Source of the DNA: G963663615 sp963663615
GTDB taxonomy: Bacteria > Bacteroidota > Ignavibacteria > Ignavibacteriales > Melioribacteraceae
Direction: 5' to 3'
DNA: 64,000 nt
Assembly: GCA_963663615.1 (NCBI GenBank)
Contig: OY760517.1
Coordinates: 1,798,001 to 1,862,000, forward strand
The translations under genes and the position numbers were made by a program. The notes beneath the pieces are model-generated. The model saw nothing but the letters and a program-made list of their open reading frames with translations. It searched no databases and had not been told where the DNA came from. Positions 52,290-60,760 of the stretch are shown one piece after another (positions within the stretch are counted from its first letter, which is position 1; each line of letters starts with the position of its first letter).

Positions 52290-52903
52290 AATTTATACCT
52301 GAGTTTATTTAATTTTTCAAAGAATGTTTTCATCTTTTGATGATCCTTTACACCAGGTGATATTTCAACAGATGATGATAGATCAACAGCAACGGGTTTA
52401 TATTTAAGAAATATTTCTTCTATATTATTGGATGATACACCACCGGCTAAAATAATTTTGCCAAACTTATCTTTTGGAATAATATTCCAGTCAAACGTTA
52501 ATCCGGTACCTCCCATTTCAGTATCATGGAATGCATCCAGTAGATAAGTTACATTATCAAAACTATTAATTACACTAAGTGAATCAATATCTTTAACCCG
52601 TATAGCAAATACAACTTTTGCATTAACTGACGCTATATCCTTTTGATTATAATTACCATGGAGTTGTATAGTTGTTAAATTACAGAAGTGTATTATTTCA
52701 TTGATTTCATCTACTGGTGTATCAACAAATACCCCAACCGTTTCAACGAAGGGGGGGAGTTCGCCAGTTATATTTTTAACATCAGCAGGGGATATATATC
52801 TCTTGCTATTTTTGTAAAAGATAAAACCAAGAGCATCTGCACCAGAATTAACGGCAATATTTGCATCAATAATATTCGTAATACCGCAAATTTTAACACG
52901 CAT
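52283..52903 (-). CDS. trpF: Phosphoribosylanthranilate isomerase
   Basis: TrpF opens the ribose of phosphoribosylanthranilate. I start at ATG 52903, giving RVKICGITN with catalytic Cys6 and a TAATG overlap with the trpC stop; a GTG further upstream has no fitting ribosome site. The later YLLDAFHDTEMGGTGLTFDW segment carries the conserved Asp and the GGTG loop, and ILAGGVSSNNI is the phosphate site. The 206-residue length is normal. Confidence 0.95.
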   Translation of the reverse strand: MRVKICGITNIIDANIAVNSGADALGFIFYKNSKRYISPADVKNITGELPPFVETVGVFVDTPVDEINEIIHFCNLTTIQLHGNYNQKDIASVNAKVVFAIRVKDIDSLSVINSFDNVTYLLDAFHDTEMGGTGLTFDWNIIPKDKFGKIILAGGVSSNNIEEIFLKYKPVAVDLSSSVEISPGVKDHQKMKTFFEKLNKLRYKLC

Positions 52904-53685
52904 TAGTTTAGCCACTCCCTTACATTTTCGAATGAATGAATAATGCTATCCGATTTCATGAAGTATTCACCAACGAGCAAACCATTAGTTCTGCTATCCT
53001 TGATTTTCAAAAAATCATCTTTGCTGTTAAATCCACTTTCAGAAACTATCAGAAAATCATCATCAATTATTTCAGATAATGAAAATGTGGTTTCAATTGA
53101 GGTTTTGAATGTTTTTAGGTTGCGGTTGTTTATACCGATAATTTTACTTTTGTTCGATGATATTTTTTCTAATTCATTTTCGCTATGAAGTTCAAGTAAA
53201 CATTGCATACCAAGTTCATGGGCAGCAGAAGAGTATTCATTAATTTGCGATTTTGATAGTATTTCAGAAATTAGAAGGATGAAATCTGCACCATGAGCTT
53301 TTGCCTCAAATACCTGAAATTCGTCAATTATAAAGTCTTTACGTAAAAGGGGGACATTAGCAAAATCGGCAATTTCATTAAGATATTGTATATCTCCCTG
53401 GAAATAGTTTTTATCTGTTAGAACCGATATTGCATCTGTGCCAGCAGTTAAATACGATTCTGCAATTTTAAGATGATTAAAATCTGGTTGTATTACACCT
53501 TTTGACGGACTTGCTTTTTTAATTTCAGAAATAATCGAAATATTTATTTCTCTTAATCTATCTGATATTGACAAACATTCTTTTTCAAAATGTTTCAGAT
53601 CATTAAAACTTGACAATGTATAATGTGATTTAAGTTTTTGTACTTCGTCTTTTTTTGTTTCTACTATTTGATCGAGAATATTCAT
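52903..53685 (-). CDS. trpC: Indole-3-glycerol phosphate synthase
   Basis: TrpC closes the indole ring from CdRP. The 260-residue protein has IISEIKKASPSKGVI, VLTDKNYFQGDIQYL, LLRKDFIIDEFQVFEA, IIGINNRNLKTF and LIVSESGF, all family motifs including the catalytic Lys and Glu. It is a stand-alone TrpC, not fused to TrpF. Five bases separate it from trpD. Confidence 0.96.
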   Translation of the reverse strand: MNILDQIVETKKDEVQKLKSHYTLSSFNDLKHFEKECLSISDRLREINISIISEIKKASPSKGVIQPDFNHLKIAESYLTAGTDAISVLTDKNYFQGDIQYLNEIADFANVPLLRKDFIIDEFQVFEAKAHGADFILLISEILSKSQINEYSSAAHELGMQCLLELHSENELEKISSNKSKIIGINNRNLKTFKTSIETTFSLSEIIDDDFLIVSESGFNSKDDFLKIKDSRTNGLLVGEYFMKSDSIIHSFENVREWLN

Positions 53686-53690
53686 ATCAA

Positions 53691-54701
53691 TTATTTCCCA
53701 AATTCAATTAGTTCATTCAATTTATCCTTTGCTTCACCACTTAATATAATTTCTTCAGCAAACTTTGCTCCGTCCTTAAAACTGGTAACTTTATCTGATA
53801 CATAAAGTGCTAATGCAGCATTTGCACAAACCGTATAAAAATGCGGTGATTTAAATTTACCTGAAAAGATATTATTAAGTATTTCAGCATTTTCTAAAGG
53901 ATTACCTCCTTTAATTTCTTCAAGTGTTACAACAGGATATCCAAACGTTTCGTTTGTAATCTTGTGTTCAAGTAATTCATTACCCTTATTGTATTCATAA
54001 ACTTTAGAAGTTCCATTAAGAAAGAGTTCATCATACCTGCCGTCAGTACAAACAAAACAAACTTTTTCCTGAGGTAATTTATCAACAGCTTCAGCAAGTT
54101 TAAGAGCAGTAATATCATTAAAAACACCAATCAATTGTTTTGTAACTGTTGCAGGGTTTGTTAAAGGACCAAGCATATTGAACACAGTTCTGAAACCCAG
54201 ATTTCTTCTAACATTGCCAATGTATTTCATTGCAGGATGATAATTGGGTGCAAAAAGGAACGATATACCTACTTGCTCAAGTGCTTTTGCTGATTGTTCC
54301 GGAGTTAGATTAATATTAACTCCAAGTTCTTTTAGTACATCTGCACTGCCGCTTTTACTTGTTATGGATCGATTACCATGCTTTGCAACTTTTACACCTG
54401 CTCCGGCAAGCACAAAAGATACTGCAGTGGAAATATTAAATGAACCAGACTTGTCACCACCCGTTCCGCATACATCAATTGCATCTGTATGTCCATCAAT
54501 GGATTTACCAAATTCTTTCATTGAGAGGGCAAATCCGGCAATTTCTTCCGGAGTTTCATCTTTAATAGTAAGTGCGGTAAGAATTGAAGCTTTTTTTATT
54601 TCAGTTACTTCAGGTGATACCATATATGAAAATAGTTTTACAGATTCTTCCAGACTAAGGTTATTACCCGAAAGTAATTTATCGTGTAGTAATTCAATCA
54701 T
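53691..54701 (-). CDS. trpD: Anthranilate phosphoribosyltransferase
   Basis: TrpD adds phosphoribose to anthranilate. The 336-residue protein has the PRPP motif VCGTGGDKSGSFNIST, KHGNRSITSKSGSADVLKEL and NLGFRTVFNMLGPLTNPA. It is a separate protein, not fused to the TrpG glutaminase, and has no Trp residue. It overlaps trpG by four bases. Confidence 0.97.
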   Translation of the reverse strand: MIELLHDKLLSGNNLSLEESVKLFSYMVSPEVTEIKKASILTALTIKDETPEEIAGFALSMKEFGKSIDGHTDAIDVCGTGGDKSGSFNISTAVSFVLAGAGVKVAKHGNRSITSKSGSADVLKELGVNINLTPEQSAKALEQVGISFLFAPNYHPAMKYIGNVRRNLGFRTVFNMLGPLTNPATVTKQLIGVFNDITALKLAEAVDKLPQEKVCFVCTDGRYDELFLNGTSKVYEYNKGNELLEHKITNETFGYPVVTLEEIKGGNPLENAEILNNIFSGKFKSPHFYTVCANAALALYVSDKVTSFKDGAKFAEEIILSGEAKDKLNELIEFGK

Positions 54702-55264
54702 TGTTCTACCCAGTTTTTTATTAAAACATTCCCTTTTGGAGTTAATATTGATTCAGGATGGAACTGTATTCCCTCAAGGGGATAATTTTTATGTTTTATA
54801 CCCATAATTATTCCATCACTTGTTGATGAGGTTATATTAAAAACATCAGGAAGCGACTCTTTTGCAACAATAAGTGAATGATAACGACCAGCCTGAAAGT
54901 TTTGTTCAAGTCCTGTGTAGATGCCAGTATTACAATGTTCAACAGGAGAAGATTTCCCATGCATTAATTCAGGTGCATTTCTAACCTCTGCACCAAATAC
55001 TTCGCCAATGGTTTGATGACCAAGGCAAACTCCGAGAATTGGTTTAACAGTGTGAAACTTTTTTATCATCTCAGGACAAATGCCGGAATCGGAAGGTCTT
55101 CCAGGTCCGGGGGAAATGAGTATTTTTTCAGGGTTCAGATCATTAATATCATCCAGAGTAATTTTGTCATTCCTGTAAACATCAATATCAGGATTAAATT
55201 GTGCTACAAGCTGATACAAATTGTATGTAAATGAATCGTAATTATCTATCAGAAGAATTTTCAT
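54698..55264 (-). CDS. trpG: Anthranilate synthase glutamine amidotransferase subunit
   Basis: TrpG supplies ammonia to TrpE. I start at ATG 55264 (KILLIDNYDSFTYNLYQLV), with GGAGA upstream and a 23-base overlap with trpE. The catalytic Cys80 lies in PILGVCLGHQ and the His/Glu in the QFHPES segment, all intact, unlike the HisH-like gene nearby. It may also serve PabB, as is common for single TrpG/PabA proteins; only one glutaminase gene is visible here. Confidence 0.95.
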   Translation of the reverse strand: MKILLIDNYDSFTYNLYQLVAQFNPDIDVYRNDKITLDDINDLNPEKILISPGPGRPSDSGICPEMIKKFHTVKPILGVCLGHQTIGEVFGAEVRNAPELMHGKSSPVEHCNTGIYTGLEQNFQAGRYHSLIVAKESLPDVFNITSSTSDGIIMGIKHKNYPLEGIQFHPESILTPKGNVLIKNWVEQ

Positions 55265-56723
55265 TATAATCTCCGGCAAGTTCAATAGCTCTTTTTAATA
55301 CAGCAGATTTATTCAATACTTCATTCCATTCATTTTCAGGAACGCTATCAGCAACAATACCGGCTCCAGCCTGAAGGAATAGTTTGTTGTTTTTCGCAAA
55401 CATTGTTCTAATGGCAATACAGGTGTCTATGTTTCCATTAAAATCAATATAGCCCACAGCACCAGCATAAACATCCCTGCGTTTATTTTCATATTTATTT
55501 ATTAACTCCATTGCTCTTATTTTAGGTGCACCTGAAACTGTACCAGCAGGGAAGGCAGCTTTAAATGCATCAACAGAGTTGTAATTTTCGGAAAGTTTTC
55601 CTTCAACTCTGGAAACAATATGCATAACATGAGAATAACGATGAACTTGCATGTTTTCCGTAACTAACACAGACCCCTGAGTACAAACTCGTCCCAAATC
55701 ATTGCGGGCAAGATCAACTAACATGGTATGTTCTGCCAATTCTTTTGGATCATTCATTAAATCATTTTCAAGCTCAATATCTTCCTGTTCCGTAGCACCA
55801 CGTTTGCGAGTACCTGCTATCGGAAGAATAGAAGCAACCTTGTTTTTTGCCGAGATGAGTTCTTCAGGTGAAGTACCAATTATATTTACTTTGTCATCAA
55901 AATTAAGAAAATACATGTAGGGAGAGGGATTCAAAGTTCTTAAAGCACGATATACGTTTATTAAATCGCCACTAAATTTTGTAGAAAACCTGTTTGAAAG
56001 TACCATTTGAAAAACTTCACCATCATATATGTCTTTTTTAGCTTTAAGAACATTAGCTTTATAATTATCCTTAAGTTCTACACCTTCGAAAGCTCCATCA
56101 TATTCAAATTTTGTGTTAACAGAAACACTGCTGAATAATTCATCCTTTAGGGTATCAATTTTTGAAATAGCTCTATTATACTGAATTTCAGCTGATTCAT
56201 CATCCCTAAGATATACATTGGAAATTATTATAACTTCTTGCTTAAAATGATCATAAATCACAACATCATAATATAGTCCAAATATTGAATCAGGGATATC
56301 AAGTTCGTTTACCTCATCAAAAGCAAGTTTTTCTTCAATTAGCGATATACTCTCATATCCAAAATAACCAACTAATCCACCAGTAAAATAGGGTAGTTCT
56401 TTAATAACAGGAGCTTTGTAATCGTAAAATCCATTCTTTATAAAATTAAATATATTTTCTTTTGTTGTAATTGTATCTTTGTCAGATTTTACAGTTAGTT
56501 TATTGCCATAATTATAAATTATCTTATCAGGATTTTTCCCTAAAAAAGAATAACGTGCAACTTGCCCAATACCTTCAATTGATTCAAGGATAAACTGATA
56601 CTTGCCAGTTCCTGAAAGGTTGAAGAAAATTTTCAGGGCTGTGTGCAAATCTGCATTAAACCTTCTGTAAACCGGAATCAAATTGTAGTGTTTTGATAAT
56701 TCAGAGAATTGTTCAAAAATCAT
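55242..56723 (-). CDS. trpE: Anthranilate synthase component I
   Basis: TrpE makes anthranilate from chorismate and ammonia. I start at ATG 56723, which has GGGAG eight bases upstream; the open frame reaches a TTG five codons earlier. The 493-residue protein has the Trp-binding ILES motif near residue 45, and catalytic motifs including IAGTRKRGATEQED, LVDLARNDLGRV, VSGAPKIRAMELI and LQAGAGIVADSVPENEW. It is first in the operon and lies directly after the attenuator. Confidence 0.97.
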   Translation of the reverse strand: MIFEQFSELSKHYNLIPVYRRFNADLHTALKIFFNLSGTGKYQFILESIEGIGQVARYSFLGKNPDKIIYNYGNKLTVKSDKDTITTKENIFNFIKNGFYDYKAPVIKELPYFTGGLVGYFGYESISLIEEKLAFDEVNELDIPDSIFGLYYDVVIYDHFKQEVIIISNVYLRDDESAEIQYNRAISKIDTLKDELFSSVSVNTKFEYDGAFEGVELKDNYKANVLKAKKDIYDGEVFQMVLSNRFSTKFSGDLINVYRALRTLNPSPYMYFLNFDDKVNIIGTSPEELISAKNKVASILPIAGTRKRGATEQEDIELENDLMNDPKELAEHTMLVDLARNDLGRVCTQGSVLVTENMQVHRYSHVMHIVSRVEGKLSENYNSVDAFKAAFPAGTVSGAPKIRAMELINKYENKRRDVYAGAVGYIDFNGNIDTCIAIRTMFAKNNKLFLQAGAGIVADSVPENEWNEVLNKSAVLKRAIELAGDYNENSSDR

Positions 56724-56736
56724 ATAACTTACTCCC

Positions 56737-56777
56737 AAAAAAAAAGCCCTTCTCAGTGGGTTACCGGGAAGGGCTTT
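56737..56777 (-). terminator. Trp attenuator terminator hairpin
   Basis: On the minus strand, AAAGCCCTTC (56768-56777) pairs perfectly with GAAGGGCTTT (56743-56752) around a 15-base loop, and a run of nine T (56737-56745) follows, ending 14 bases before the trpE start. It is a rho-independent terminator inside the trp leader. The loop and 3' arm are also claimed by the antiterminator. Confidence 0.9.
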
Positions 56778-56811
56778 AAATATCTATTACCTAATTAACT
56801 CACTGACAGGG
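56747..56811 (-). promoter_or_regulatory. Trp antiterminator helix, alternative to the attenuator
   Basis: Minus-strand segment CAGTGAGTTA (56796-56805) can pair with TAACCCACTG (56754-56763) at nine of ten positions, and extends, with interruptions, so that CCC (56809-56811) pairs with GGG (56747-56749) of the terminator 3' arm. This helix cannot coexist with the terminator. The first arm overlaps the stop region of the leader peptide, so a ribosome finishing the peptide would cover it, whereas one stalled at the Trp codons would leave it free. Confidence 0.8.
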
Positions 56812-56880
56812 TATAATATTGCTAAACCACCACCAATGGTTAAAAGAATTTACGCTGTATGTGTTAACTGAATTTTTCAT
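56800..56880 (-). CDS. trpL: Trp operon leader peptide TrpL with three consecutive Trp codons
   Basis: On the minus strand from ATG 56880 a 26-codon frame reads M-K-N-S-V-N-T-Y-S-V, then V-N-S-F-N-H, then three TGG codons (residues 16-18, bases 56827-56835), then F-S-N-I-I-P-C-Q and TGA at 56800-56802. Three adjacent TGG in 26 codons are far beyond chance in an AT-rich genome where Trp is rare. The peptide lies between a good -35 element and the terminator, the expected place for an attenuation sensor. No Shine-Dalgarno is visible before the ATG. Too short to appear as an ordinary gene call. Confidence 0.88.
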   Translation of the reverse strand: MKNSVNTYSVNSFNHWWWFSNIIPCQ

Positions 56881-56888
56881 TGGCGAAA

Positions 56889-56917
56889 AGATAACTAAAA
56901 AATATTAACAGTGTCAA
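56889..56917 (-). promoter_or_regulatory. Sigma-70 type promoter of the trp operon
   Basis: On the minus strand a perfect TTGACA (56912-56917) is followed after 17 bases by TTATCT (56889-56894), a weak -10. The predicted start is near 56882, only two or three bases before the trpL ATG, which would make the leader peptide nearly leaderless. The spacing is ideal but the -10 is poor, so the exact start is uncertain. Confidence 0.6.
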
Positions 56918-56980
56918 GTCTAATATTAATTATGTAGTAATATTAAGAAATTGAATTATTCCTATTATTGAAAAATAAAC

Positions 56981-57009
56981 TTGACATACTTGTACTTTTT
57001 TATTAGATA
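56981..57009 (+). promoter_or_regulatory. Sigma-70 type promoter of the pyrophosphatase gene
   Basis: TTGACA (56981-56986), a 17-base spacer and TAGATA (57004-57009) form a good promoter pointing right. The predicted start is near 57016, giving a 5' leader of about 100 bases with a CTGGAG Shine-Dalgarno before ATG 57117. It is divergent from the trp promoter. I see no operator or riboswitch in the leader. Confidence 0.65.
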
Positions 57010-57116
57010 CTTTTTTGTCTTTTAAATTATTGTTAAGTATTAGTTAGTTGTAAGGCGATTTATGAGTCGGAAAGGGCTATTATTCATAAATAATCAAACA
57101 ATAACTGGAGTACTCT

Positions 57117-59312
57117 ATGCCTACTAATCTTTTCTGGTTAGTGCCAATTGGTTCGGCATTTGCTTTGTTATTTGCCTGGATATTCTTCAATCAGATGAAG
57201 AAGGAAAGCGAAGGAACAGAAAGAATGCAAACCATAGCTGCCCATGTTCGAAGTGGTGCTATGGCTTATCTTAGACAACAATACAAAGTTGTTGGAATAT
57301 TTTTTATAGTTATGACCATCCTTTTTTCATTTCTTGCTTACGGACTAAAAGTACAGAATCCCTGGGTGCCTTTTGCATTTATTACAGGTGGATTTTTCTC
57401 AGGTTTAGCTGGTTTTTTTGGTATGAAGACCGCTACTCATGCTTCTGCAAGAACTGCTAACGCTGCGAGGAATTCTCTCAATGCCGGTTTAAAAATTGCT
57501 TTCCGAAGCGGTGCTGTAATGGGGCTTGTTGTAGTTGGACTTGGATTACTTGATATTGCTATTTGGTTTATAGTTTTAAACCAATTTTATCCATTTGCGA
57601 TGAATGATGGACACAATATGATGATAATTACTACTACAATGTTAACTTTTGGTATGGGTGCTTCTGCACAGGCTTTATTCGCCAGAGTTGGTGGTGGTAT
57701 TTTTACAAAAGCTGCTGATGTTGGTGGTGATCTTGTTGGTAAAGTTGAAGCTGGTATTCCTGAGGATGACCCACGAAACCCAGCAACTATTGCTGATAAT
57801 GTGGGTGATAATGTGGGTGACGTAGCTGGTATGGGTGCGGATTTGTACGAATCTTATTGCGGCTCAATACTTTCAACAGCTGCATTGGGTGCTGCTGCGT
57901 TCATGGATAATCCAAGTATTCAGTTTAATTCAATAATTGCACCTATGCTTATAGCGGTTGTTGGTATTTTGCTTTCAATCCTGGGTATTTTTCTTGTTCG
58001 TACAAAAGAAGATGCTACTCAAAAAGATTTGCTTAATGCATTATCATTTGGTGTAAATGTAAGTTCTGTTTTTATTATAATATTTAGTTTAGTTATAGTA
58101 TGGCTTCTTGACCTACCTAATTATTTAGGAATATGGGGTTCAATTGTAACTGGGTTAATAACAGGTATTGTTATTGGTAAAGCTACCGAATATTATACTT
58201 CGTCTTCATATAAACCAACTCAGCAAATTGCAGAAAGTTCTTCTACTGGTCCTGCAACTGTTATAATTTCTGGACTTGGTATTGGTATGCTTTCAACTGC
58301 AATTCCTGTAATGGCTGTGGTTATTGGTATTATCTTATCATTTTTGTTTGCATCCGGTTTCGAATTTGCAAATATCGGTATGGGTCTTTACGGTATTGGT
58401 ATTGCAGCCGTTGGTATGCTTTCAACATTAGGAATAACACTGGCAACAGATGCTTACGGTCCTATTGCTGATAACGCAGGTGGTAATGCAGAAATGAGTG
58501 CTCTTGGCGAAGAAGTTAGGAAGCGTACAGATGCTCTTGATTCGCTTGGTAATACAACTGCTGCAACAGGAAAGGGATTTGCTATTGGGTCAGCTGCTCT
58601 TACAGCATTGGCATTATTGGCATCATATATTGAAGAGTTAAAAATTGGATTATTAAGAATTGGTGAAGAAGTAATTAAACTTGGCCAAAATGTTGAAATC
58701 AATACAGCTTCGGCTACAATTGTTGATTTCATGAATTATTATGAAGTGAATTTAATGAATCCAAAAGTACTAATTGGTATTTTTACCGGTTCAATGATGG
58801 CTTTTCTGTTTTGTGGTTTAACTATGGGAGCAGTTGGACGTGCAGCTGCCAAGATGGTTGATGAAGTTAGACGACAGTTCAGATCAATACCTGGTATTAT
58901 GGAAGGTACTGCTGAACCTGAATATGCAAAATGCGTTGCTATCTCTACACAGGGTGCACAGGTTGAAATGATACTTCCTTCAACATTAGCTATTCTTGCT
59001 CCAATTGTTATGGGACTTGTTTTTGGTGTTCCCGGTACTATGGGGTTACTTGTTGGCGGTTTGGGTTCCGGATTTGTTCTTGCTATCTTTATGGCTAATT
59101 CAGGTGGTGCATGGGATAATGCCAAAAAGTATGTTGAAGAAGGTCATCTAGGTGGTAAAGGTTCTGAAGCTCACAAAGCCACAGTAATTGGCGATACGGT
59201 TGGTGATCCGTTTAAGGATACTTCCGGACCAAGTTTGAATATTCTTATAAAATTAATGAGTATGGTTGCTATTGTAATGTCAGGTTTAACTGTATCATTT
59301 TCACTATTTTAA
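57117..59312 (+). CDS. hppA: Membrane-bound pyrophosphatase, K+-dependent type (H+ or Na+ pump)
   Basis: This 731-residue integral membrane enzyme uses PPi hydrolysis to pump H+ or Na+. About 16 membrane segments are present. The catalytic loops are intact: ADVGGDLVGKVEAGIPEDDP, then RNPATIADNVGDNVGDVAGM, later NAGGNAEMSALGEEVRKR and a final GDTVGDPFKDTSGPS. The LGNTTAATGKGFA segment has Ala where K+-independent enzymes have Lys, so K+ dependence is expected, and K+-dependent enzymes include many Na+ pumps. It has its own promoter and a terminator-like hairpin. Confidence 0.96.
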   Translation: MPTNLFWLVPIGSAFALLFAWIFFNQMKKESEGTERMQTIAAHVRSGAMAYLRQQYKVVGIFFIVMTILFSFLAYGLKVQNPWVPFAFITGGFFSGLAGFFGMKTATHASARTANAARNSLNAGLKIAFRSGAVMGLVVVGLGLLDIAIWFIVLNQFYPFAMNDGHNMMIITTTMLTFGMGASAQALFARVGGGIFTKAADVGGDLVGKVEAGIPEDDPRNPATIADNVGDNVGDVAGMGADLYESYCGSILSTAALGAAAFMDNPSIQFNSIIAPMLIAVVGILLSILGIFLVRTKEDATQKDLLNALSFGVNVSSVFIIIFSLVIVWLLDLPNYLGIWGSIVTGLITGIVIGKATEYYTSSSYKPTQQIAESSSTGPATVIISGLGIGMLSTAIPVMAVVIGIILSFLFASGFEFANIGMGLYGIGIAAVGMLSTLGITLATDAYGPIADNAGGNAEMSALGEEVRKRTDALDSLGNTTAATGKGFAIGSAALTALALLASYIEELKIGLLRIGEEVIKLGQNVEINTASATIVDFMNYYEVNLMNPKVLIGIFTGSMMAFLFCGLTMGAVGRAAAKMVDEVRRQFRSIPGIMEGTAEPEYAKCVAISTQGAQVEMILPSTLAILAPIVMGLVFGVPGTMGLLVGGLGSGFVLAIFMANSGGAWDNAKKYVEEGHLGGKGSEAHKATVIGDTVGDPFKDTSGPSLNILIKLMSMVAIVMSGLTVSFSLF

Positions 59313-59319
59313 TTTTTTG

Positions 59320-59343
59320 GAGGGGCATTATGCCCCTCTTCTT
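59320..59343 (+). terminator. Terminator-like hairpin after hppA
   Basis: GAGGGGCA (59320-59327) pairs with TGCCCCTC (59331-59338) around a three-base loop. The following TTCTTAT is a weak U-tract, so strength is moderate. It lies eight bases after the hppA stop. The rest of the gap to 59573, about 230 bases, is AT-rich; I see nothing else convincing in it. Confidence 0.7.
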
Positions 59344-59573
59344 ATAGTTCATTTCATATAGCCCACTGATTATCCTCATTATCATAAATATTAAACATAC
59401 ATCATTTACCATATAAAAATCTGTTGTAATTTCCGGGTAAATTGCTTGTGAGTATTATACTAATTGGTTTCATTGTTTCTTTAAAATAATTTGAGAAGAA
59501 TAATATCCAACAAAGAAGTCTGGTTTTAAGTTGAGCAATTATTATTTTTGTAAAAACTATTTATGAGATTATT

Positions 59574-60680
59574 ATGAGACCTACAAAAGCAATAATTGAT
59601 TTAGATGCATTGTCAAAGAACTATGTTAACTTACGTGAGAGAGTTAATAACAGACCTTTGATTGCGGTTGTAAAAGCTGATGCCTATGGACATGGTATGC
59701 TACAATGTGTAAAGAAATTAAGTTCATTGGAAACCCCTCCTGAATATTATGGTGTTGCACTACTGGAAGAAGCAGTTGAGTTAGCTGATTCTAATATTAC
59801 AGACTCAAAAATACTTTGTTTTGCACCATTTGAAATAGGGGAGATTAACACCTACACTAAAAAAAGTATTATTCCCACTGTTTGCACAGTTGAGCAGATT
59901 GATGAAATAAAGAATCTTGAAGATGCCAGCAGTCTTGTTGTGCATGTTAATATTGATACGGGAATGGGCAGGTTAGGGATTCCTTATTCAATGGCTCAGG
60001 ATTTTATATTGGAGTTATCAAAAACAAACATTACAGTTGATGGTGTTTATACACATTTTGCTACATCAGATGAAAAAGATAAAGAGTATGCAAATCTTCA
60101 ACTTAAAAGATTTTTACAAGTAAAAAATAGTCTTCATTCAAATGGATTAAAAGACACCAAATTTCATTGTGCCAATAGTGGTGCTGTAATTGATATGCCG
60201 GAATCATGGTTGGATATGGTTCGTCCCGGTATATCTCTTTACGGATATTATCCCTCGGAAGAAACAAGCGAATCTGTTGAACTTAAACCTGTAATGTCAA
60301 TTCAAACAAAAGTGTCAACAATAAGGGAAGTACAAAAGGGTGAATCAGTAAGTTATGGCAGAAAATATTTTGCGACTAAAAATATTCTTGCCGGAACAAT
60401 ACCTCTTGGCTATGCAGATGGTATTAGCAGAGCCCTAAGTAACAAAATTAGTGTAATAATTAACAATAAACTTTATGATCAAATTGGTCGTGTTACAATG
60501 GATCGGATACTTGTTAAGGTTGATGAAGCAGTAACACCTGGTGATGATGTACTTTTATTGGGGAGTACCGATAATCATATTATTGATGCATGCGATTGGG
60601 CTAGTATATTGGATACAATACCTTATGAAGTGACATGCAACATCAGTAAACGTGTGCCAAGATTTTATATAAATGAATAA
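59574..60680 (+). CDS. alr: Alanine racemase
   Basis: Alr makes D-alanine for peptidoglycan. The 368-residue protein has the PLP Lys34 in AVVKADAYGHG, HVNIDTGMGRLG, HCANSGAV, MVRPGISLYGYYP, and the catalytic Tyr in PLGYADGISR (about residue 278), plus the QIGRVTMDR segment. Start at ATG 59574 has only a weak TGAGA site. Downstream 74 bases hold no clear terminator, so co-transcription with the next gene is possible. Confidence 0.95.
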   Translation: MRPTKAIIDLDALSKNYVNLRERVNNRPLIAVVKADAYGHGMLQCVKKLSSLETPPEYYGVALLEEAVELADSNITDSKILCFAPFEIGEINTYTKKSIIPTVCTVEQIDEIKNLEDASSLVVHVNIDTGMGRLGIPYSMAQDFILELSKTNITVDGVYTHFATSDEKDKEYANLQLKRFLQVKNSLHSNGLKDTKFHCANSGAVIDMPESWLDMVRPGISLYGYYPSEETSESVELKPVMSIQTKVSTIREVQKGESVSYGRKYFATKNILAGTIPLGYADGISRALSNKISVIINNKLYDQIGRVTMDRILVKVDEAVTPGDDVLLLGSTDNHIIDACDWASILDTIPYEVTCNISKRVPRFYINE

Positions 60681-60760
60681 CTGAATTATTCTTTTTATAA
60701 AGATAAAGTTTAATTTATTGTTTATATTTACCTCGTTATTGAAAATATGATAGATTGCAC

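Noticed and set aside
53600..54701. trpD as a pyrimidine-nucleoside phosphorylase
   Set aside because: The GTGGDKSGSFNIST motif and operon position fit anthranilate phosphoribosyltransferase.
54244..54807. A 187-codon + strand frame opposite trpD
   Set aside because: It is the shadow of trpD; codon pattern and motifs belong to the minus strand.
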